Positions 59,875 to 64,000 of a stretch of 64,000 bases of DNA are shown piece by piece (positions within the stretch are counted from its first letter, which is position 1; each line of letters opens with the position of its first letter). The position numbers and the translations under genes were made by a program. The DNA comes from an uncultured Spirochaetales bacterium (lineage in GTDB: Bacteria > Spirochaetota > Spirochaetia > Sphaerochaetales > Sphaerochaetaceae): positions 32,548 through 96,547 of the forward strand of contig CAKQWE010000004.1 in assembly GCA_934277975.1 (NCBI GenBank). The letters are read 5' to 3'. The notes under the pieces are model-generated. The model worked only from the letters and a program-made list of their open reading frames with translations, was not told the DNA's origin and did no database searches.

Positions 59875-59943
59875 GCGTTGGAATAACTGGTATCTTCGTA
59901 CTGACATGGGAACCGGTCGTGAAAGCCGGTTGCTGGAGGGACT

Positions 59944-60525
59944 ATGACGCTACAGGAAGATATGGAAGCAAAACAGGTTCAGGAGAACATGGGACAGTAC
60001 GACAAGCTGCTGAAGACCCGTTCCCTTCTTCTCACAGGTGAGATAAACAAGGAGATGGCTGACAAGCTCATAAAGGACCTTCTCGTCCTAGAGGCGGAGA
60101 GCCAGGACCCTGTGAAGCTTTATATAAACTCCCCGGGCGGAGATGTAGACTCGGGTTTTGCAATCTATGACATGATAAGGTTTGTTTCTTGTCCTGTGAC
60201 CATCATTGGCATGGGGCTTGTGGCCAGTGCTGCGGCTTTGGTCCTCCTTGCTGTTCCTTTGGAGCGGAGGATTGGACTTCCAAACTCCTCCTATCTCATT
60301 CACCAGCCCCTCAGCGAAATGAAGGGCAACGCCACAGACATTGAAATCCATGCCATGCAGCTTGAAAAGATCAAGGCAAGGATCAACAGGATAATATCGG
60401 AGGCCACGGGCAAATCCTTGGAGAAGGTTGCACACGACACGGACAGGGACTATTGGCTTGATGCCGATGACGCTGTGAAGTACGGTCTAATAAGCCGCAT
60501 TGTCACAAAGAGGAGCGTCCTGTAA
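59944..60525 (+). CDS. clpP: ATP-dependent Clp protease proteolytic subunit
   Basis: 193 residues. Serine protease core of Clp. The catalytic triad is visible: Ser95 in GLVASAAALV, His120 in YLIHQPLSEMKG, and Asp in DTDRDYWLDADDA. The Ser motif VASAA differs from the common MASM pattern, and INSPGG is kept. GGAGGG lies before ATG 59944. No clpX is next to it. Divergent from era. Confidence 0.93.
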   Translation: MTLQEDMEAKQVQENMGQYDKLLKTRSLLLTGEINKEMADKLIKDLLVLEAESQDPVKLYINSPGGDVDSGFAIYDMIRFVSCPVTIIGMGLVASAAALVLLAVPLERRIGLPNSSYLIHQPLSEMKGNATDIEIHAMQLEKIKARINRIISEATGKSLEKVAHDTDRDYWLDADDAVKYGLISRIVTKRSVL

Positions 60526-60579
60526 AGACCTTTGCGTTGGCGGGGTTGATGGGATTGAATGCCTAAGGGGATTCTTTAA

Positions 60580-62814
60580 ATGCCTACCAGATATCTCAAC
60601 GAAGCTGAAAAAAGGGTTGGTCGCAAGCACCTGCTGTGGTATGAAATCTACAATGGCATAGCCTCCACGTTTCTTGGAGATACGCTTGTCGTGCTCCTTG
60701 CTGCATACTTTGGGGCTGGCAACCTCACGCTTGCATACATATCGGGTGCCTTGTATATGGCGGGGCTTGTCCTGCCGTTCGTTCCAAAGCTACTGAATGG
60801 AAGGAACCTTGAGAAGGCCCATTCGTTCTTCTGGATGATGCGTGGCATTGTGTCCATTGGGTACGTTGCATTGTTCTTCCTAAGCGGCAGGGCAGCTGTG
60901 TGTGCGCTCGTTCTCGTATATTCGCTGTTCTGTATATTCCGCTGCATTGGGATAATGATGAACGACTATTCCCAAAAGAGCGTGTCGTCGCTTCAGAACA
61001 GAGGCGATGTGGTGTCCCGTTCCAGCACCGCATACAACGAAGTATCCGTCGTTGCAAAGGTGGTGAGCTTTTTGGTCACCTCCATACAGGAGGTATCGTT
61101 CCTGGTTTCCGTCGTGGGGCTTCAGATGGTTGGAGTCGTTTCGAACGTGTTCTCAGCCCTTCATCTTTCTAAGATTCCGTGTCGCACCACGATTTCGTAC
61201 AATCCAAAGCATTCCATGTTCCGCATCATGGGAGAGTCGTTCAAAGATTCGTACAAGGCTGCATCAATAGTCGCCAAGTGGCTGTTCCAGACTGCCGCAG
61301 TGGTGCTTGCCATGTCCGTGCCGTTTCTCAACGATGTGGTTGGCCTTCCTTCCAACATAGTCCTTCTCTATACGGTCTTTGGAGGCATTGCCCTTGCTCT
61401 TGCAGGTGTGGCTTCAAGGGAGTTCTCGGATAGACTGGGTTCAAGACCGCTCATAATAATAGGTGGTCTTGCGCTCTCTGTCGTGTGCCTTCTATGGACC
61501 GTGATATCCCCAACCAGACATACTGCGTTCTTCATGTTGCTTGGATTTCTGTACAATTTCCTGTGCCAGTTCTGCATAAACCTAGTGAACAGACTCATAG
61601 TCCAGTCCATCCCAGACGACGAGGCCATAACATACAATTCAATGGTGAACTTTGGCCTTGGCATCACTGCGCTTGCCGGCAGCCTTCTTGCTGGTGTTTT
61701 TGCAAATGCAGGCATATCGTTGTCATCAACGGCCAACGGGACCGTATTCTATGCGTTGGGCCTTGGTTTTGGAAATGGATATTCGTTTACGTTCCTGCTT
61801 GCATTCTGCATGGTGTCCATAGCCACGTTCATGGTGATAAGGATACGTGAGCACAGAAGCCTCTCTACTCCAGAGGCTGTGCAGGCCCTTTTCTCCGTCC
61901 ATGGACTTAGGGCTTTTTCCATGATGGACAAGCTTGACAAGACAGCTGACCCCCTCAAGCGCAAGATCCTGCTTATGAGCCTTGGAGACAACGTCACAAA
62001 CGTCTCCACGGCTGAGATCCATCAAAAGCTGGCTTCTCCTTTCTCATATGACAAACAGGACTTCATAAGAGCCTTGGCTGTGCGTCCAAGGCCGGAGCTC
62101 GTTGATGACTTGATCCGCATTGCATCGGATGACGATTCATACGTCCAAATGGATGCCATAGCAGCTCTTGGTGCGTACAAAGACAACAAGGCGGCAAAGG
62201 ACGCTTTGATTCGTCTTCTCTACTGCCGTTGGTCGCAGGTGAGGTCAATGGCAAGCAAATCCCTTTCAAGGGTGACGGATTCAAGCGAATACCTCGAGGC
62301 CGTGAACGAGCTGTCAGCATCGGCCCGCCATATAGACGAGGAGATCGACTTCCTCATTGCAAAGCGGAACATGGACAAGAAGGGGCTTTTCTACAGGGAT
62401 TTCCTTGTATCAGTACAGCAGGGGAGGAGTGCTACGTTCAGACAGACTCGCTATGCCGTGATTGCAAGTTTCCTCAGGTTTGGATCACCTCGTCTTGCAC
62501 AGCTGTATCAGATGATGAACTGCTCCGGCAGCGGCAGCGCCTTCATTGACGATTTCCTTCCAGAGGCAAGGGACCTTGAGGAGATAGACTGTCGGTTCGA
62601 AGACATCGTGAGGGCCTTTCAGGAAAGGGATTGGAGCTTTGTGCTTGGTTTCTGCATGGATCTGTGCGAGAAGTCGGTTCTTGATGATTCCCGCATGGCG
62701 AACCTCAGGGAGGGGATCCTCAAGGCGCGTTCGTTTGAAATCGACAGGTTCGATGAACAGGATTTCCTTGCATTGCTGTATTTCAGCTATAGCCTGAGAA
62801 AGAATTCGAAGTAG
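60580..62814 (+). CDS. MFS transporter fused to a HEAT-like helical domain
   Basis: 744 residues. The first ~430 contain 10-12 hydrophobic segments of a major facilitator (YEIYNGIASTFLGDTLVVLLAAYFG, TLAYISGALYMAGLVLPFVP, TVFGGIALALAGVASREFSDRLG, LLGFLYNFLCQFCINLVNRLI). The last ~270 residues are soluble helices, with HEAT/PBS-like repeats (LVDDLIRIASDDDSYVQMDAIAALGAYKDNKAAKDALIRLLY, WSQVRSMASKSLSRV). An MFS plus HEAT tail is unusual; the substrate is unknown. AAGGGG lies 10 nt before ATG 60580. clpP is 54 nt upstream. Confidence 0.82.
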   Translation: MPTRYLNEAEKRVGRKHLLWYEIYNGIASTFLGDTLVVLLAAYFGAGNLTLAYISGALYMAGLVLPFVPKLLNGRNLEKAHSFFWMMRGIVSIGYVALFFLSGRAAVCALVLVYSLFCIFRCIGIMMNDYSQKSVSSLQNRGDVVSRSSTAYNEVSVVAKVVSFLVTSIQEVSFLVSVVGLQMVGVVSNVFSALHLSKIPCRTTISYNPKHSMFRIMGESFKDSYKAASIVAKWLFQTAAVVLAMSVPFLNDVVGLPSNIVLLYTVFGGIALALAGVASREFSDRLGSRPLIIIGGLALSVVCLLWTVISPTRHTAFFMLLGFLYNFLCQFCINLVNRLIVQSIPDDEAITYNSMVNFGLGITALAGSLLAGVFANAGISLSSTANGTVFYALGLGFGNGYSFTFLLAFCMVSIATFMVIRIREHRSLSTPEAVQALFSVHGLRAFSMMDKLDKTADPLKRKILLMSLGDNVTNVSTAEIHQKLASPFSYDKQDFIRALAVRPRPELVDDLIRIASDDDSYVQMDAIAALGAYKDNKAAKDALIRLLYCRWSQVRSMASKSLSRVTDSSEYLEAVNELSASARHIDEEIDFLIAKRNMDKKGLFYRDFLVSVQQGRSATFRQTRYAVIASFLRFGSPRLAQLYQMMNCSGSGSAFIDDFLPEARDLEEIDCRFEDIVRAFQERDWSFVLGFCMDLCEKSVLDDSRMANLREGILKARSFEIDRFDEQDFLALLYFSYSLRKNSK

Positions 62815-62917
62815 TTTTCAAGTCCTTCCAAACGCGTGAATGGAAACGACAGGTTTCTTGTATTCATTTAGATGAGGGGTTTATGTTCTCCTCTCAAAAA
62901 CCGTTTGGAGGGTTTCT

Positions 62918-63922
62918 ATGGAATGCAAGGAAAGGTTCGTCGTTATGCTTCTGGTCTTTGCACTTGCCGTCATGTCGTGTTCGTGCAAAGCTCAGCCAGA
63001 GGAACGTTCAAGTGGAAGCAAAGCGCTGTGCATTGCCTCCTGGAATGTCCAGAACATCTTCGATGCCGTGGATGATGGCAATGAGTATGAGGAGTACACA
63101 AGGGCATCGGGCTGGAACGAGGAGGCGTATGCAAGACGTCTTGCCAGTGCCGCCAGCGTGCTTTCCCAAATCCCGTCATGTGGTGACTATATCGTTGTGC
63201 TTAATGAAGTTGAAAATGCAAATGTCGTGGAGGCTGTCTTTTCCCAGCGGGCCTTGGCGGGGCATGAAATCTCCCAGTTTGCGTTTGCAAAGGCACCTGG
63301 TGGTGCCATGGGTCTTGCGGTGGCCTCGTCGTTGCCTATCGTGCACGCAAAGGTCCATGCCGTGGGAGAAGGCCTAAGACCTGTCCTGGAGGTAGCTCTC
63401 AAGACCGATTCTGGCGTGCTCTTCGTCCTTGCGGTGCATTTCAAGTCCAATGTGGGTGGTGTGGAGGAGACATCTTCCCTGCGTGCGTTGGCCGGCGAGG
63501 TTGTGGCTCAGGTGGCTGCGTCCATTTTGGAAGGGAATCCGGGGAGCCTTGTCGTTGTATGTGGTGATTTCAACGAGGAGTGCTGGGATGAGAACTCAAT
63601 GGGGCGCAGTCTTGGATCCAGATCTCCTCTTGTGGTTTCAGGTGCGTTTGGACGTGGCCTGTGGTATTGTCCATGGCTCGATTCCGCGAACGGGATCTGG
63701 CCTGGAGGTTCATACAGCTACGATGGAATCTGGAAATGCTATGACAACATCCTCGTTTCGTCTGCGGGCAGGGATGGCTTTGGCTATGAGCTTGACAGGT
63801 GCGGAGTCGTGTTCTCTGGCTCCATACGGGGTGTGGACGACAAGCCCAATGCATGGAAGAGGGATCTTTTGAAAGGGGTGTCGGACCATTTGCCTGTGTG
63901 GGCGGTGTTCGATGCGCTGTAG
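62918..63922 (+). CDS. Endonuclease/exonuclease/phosphatase-family lipoprotein
   Basis: 334 residues. Lipoprotein signal FVVMLLVFALAVMSCSC, so probably membrane-anchored outside the cytoplasm. EEP-fold motifs follow in order: ASWNVQNIFD, LNEVEN, AVHFKSN, CGDFNEE and SDHLPVWAVF with the catalytic Asp and His. A nuclease or lipid/sugar phosphatase is possible; the motif set does not decide. ATG 62918 has GGAGG 6 nt upstream; a second frame from 62883 is a shadow. 63923-64000 holds nothing I can name. Confidence 0.85.
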   Translation: MECKERFVVMLLVFALAVMSCSCKAQPEERSSGSKALCIASWNVQNIFDAVDDGNEYEEYTRASGWNEEAYARRLASAASVLSQIPSCGDYIVVLNEVENANVVEAVFSQRALAGHEISQFAFAKAPGGAMGLAVASSLPIVHAKVHAVGEGLRPVLEVALKTDSGVLFVLAVHFKSNVGGVEETSSLRALAGEVVAQVAASILEGNPGSLVVVCGDFNEECWDENSMGRSLGSRSPLVVSGAFGRGLWYCPWLDSANGIWPGGSYSYDGIWKCYDNILVSSAGRDGFGYELDRCGVVFSGSIRGVDDKPNAWKRDLLKGVSDHLPVWAVFDAL

Positions 63923-64000
63923 GTTGCCAATTGAAAAAGTAAATGCAACGGTAGGCCGTCCAAGGTGAAGTTGCATTTTGCTCTACACTGAAGTAGCAAC

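Noticed and set aside
63973..64000. Possible start of another gene at the right edge
   Set aside because: Too little sequence, with no clear SD and start codon.

Overview
The window is about 64 kb of roughly 50% GC chromosome from a host-associated spirochaete of the Treponema/Sphaerochaeta type. The best pointers are a class I lysyl-tRNA synthetase, many exported beta-barrel-like proteins and lipoproteins with loose spirochaetal lipoboxes, an apolipoprotein N-acyltransferase, and a NifS/NifU-type iron-sulphur pair. The genus is an inference.

Layout. 1-6068: 3' part of gcvPB, a hydantoinase, a degenerate-HAD/cytidine deaminase fusion, a phospholipase-D-like lipoprotein and two small exported proteins. 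6140-10605: an AT-rich accessory block with an AlbA_2/ATPase regulator, divergent XRE and AlpA-like genes, and TM2, ankyrin, membrane and lipoprotein genes. 10723-15932 (minus strand): rpiB, rel, prmC, prfA and an XRE-cupin regulator. 16235-18702: tdh-kbl (threonine to glycine plus acetyl-CoA, which links to the glycine cleavage gene at the left edge) and tRNA-Val. 18846-26863: a PSP1 protein, a CsoR-family repressor, rpsT, HU, lnt-cinA, rho and rpmE. 26930-30009: a GHMP-kinase-like protein, nifS and nifU. 30010-31332: non-coding, with repeats, a probable type I toxin peptide and a MITE-like element. 31333-40550: a nucleoside kinase, an aldehyde oxidoreductase-like protein, a phosphoesterase, a lipase, YihY, manA and an outer-membrane protein. 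40548-41656: a RAYT transposase-like gene with inverted repeats and adjoining hairpin repeats. 43226-53555: a second copy of the MITE-like element and a surface-lipoprotein locus with two G10 tracts and an AlbA_2 regulator. 53632-63922: tRNA-Ile2, outer-membrane proteins, lysS, era, clpP, an MFS-HEAT fusion and an EEP-family lipoprotein.

The most interesting material is the following. (1) The lipoprotein locus has one G10 tract exactly in a 17-bp promoter spacer, and a second G10 tract that puts the next lipoprotein out of frame by one base. Together they look like transcriptional and translational phase switches. (2) The RAYT gene lies beside hairpin repeats whose relatives occur at the 3' ends of other genes; some of these begin at the stop codon and end in a terminator. 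(3) There are two copies of a 350-376 bp element with terminal inverted repeats, one flanked by a 9-bp target duplication. (4) A 25-codon hydrophobic toxin-like peptide has a structured leader. (5) Several genes have a good promoter whose -10 box ends 6-7 nt before the start codon, which suggests leaderless mRNAs.

All calls come from reading the sequence; no database search was run. Residue positions are approximate.
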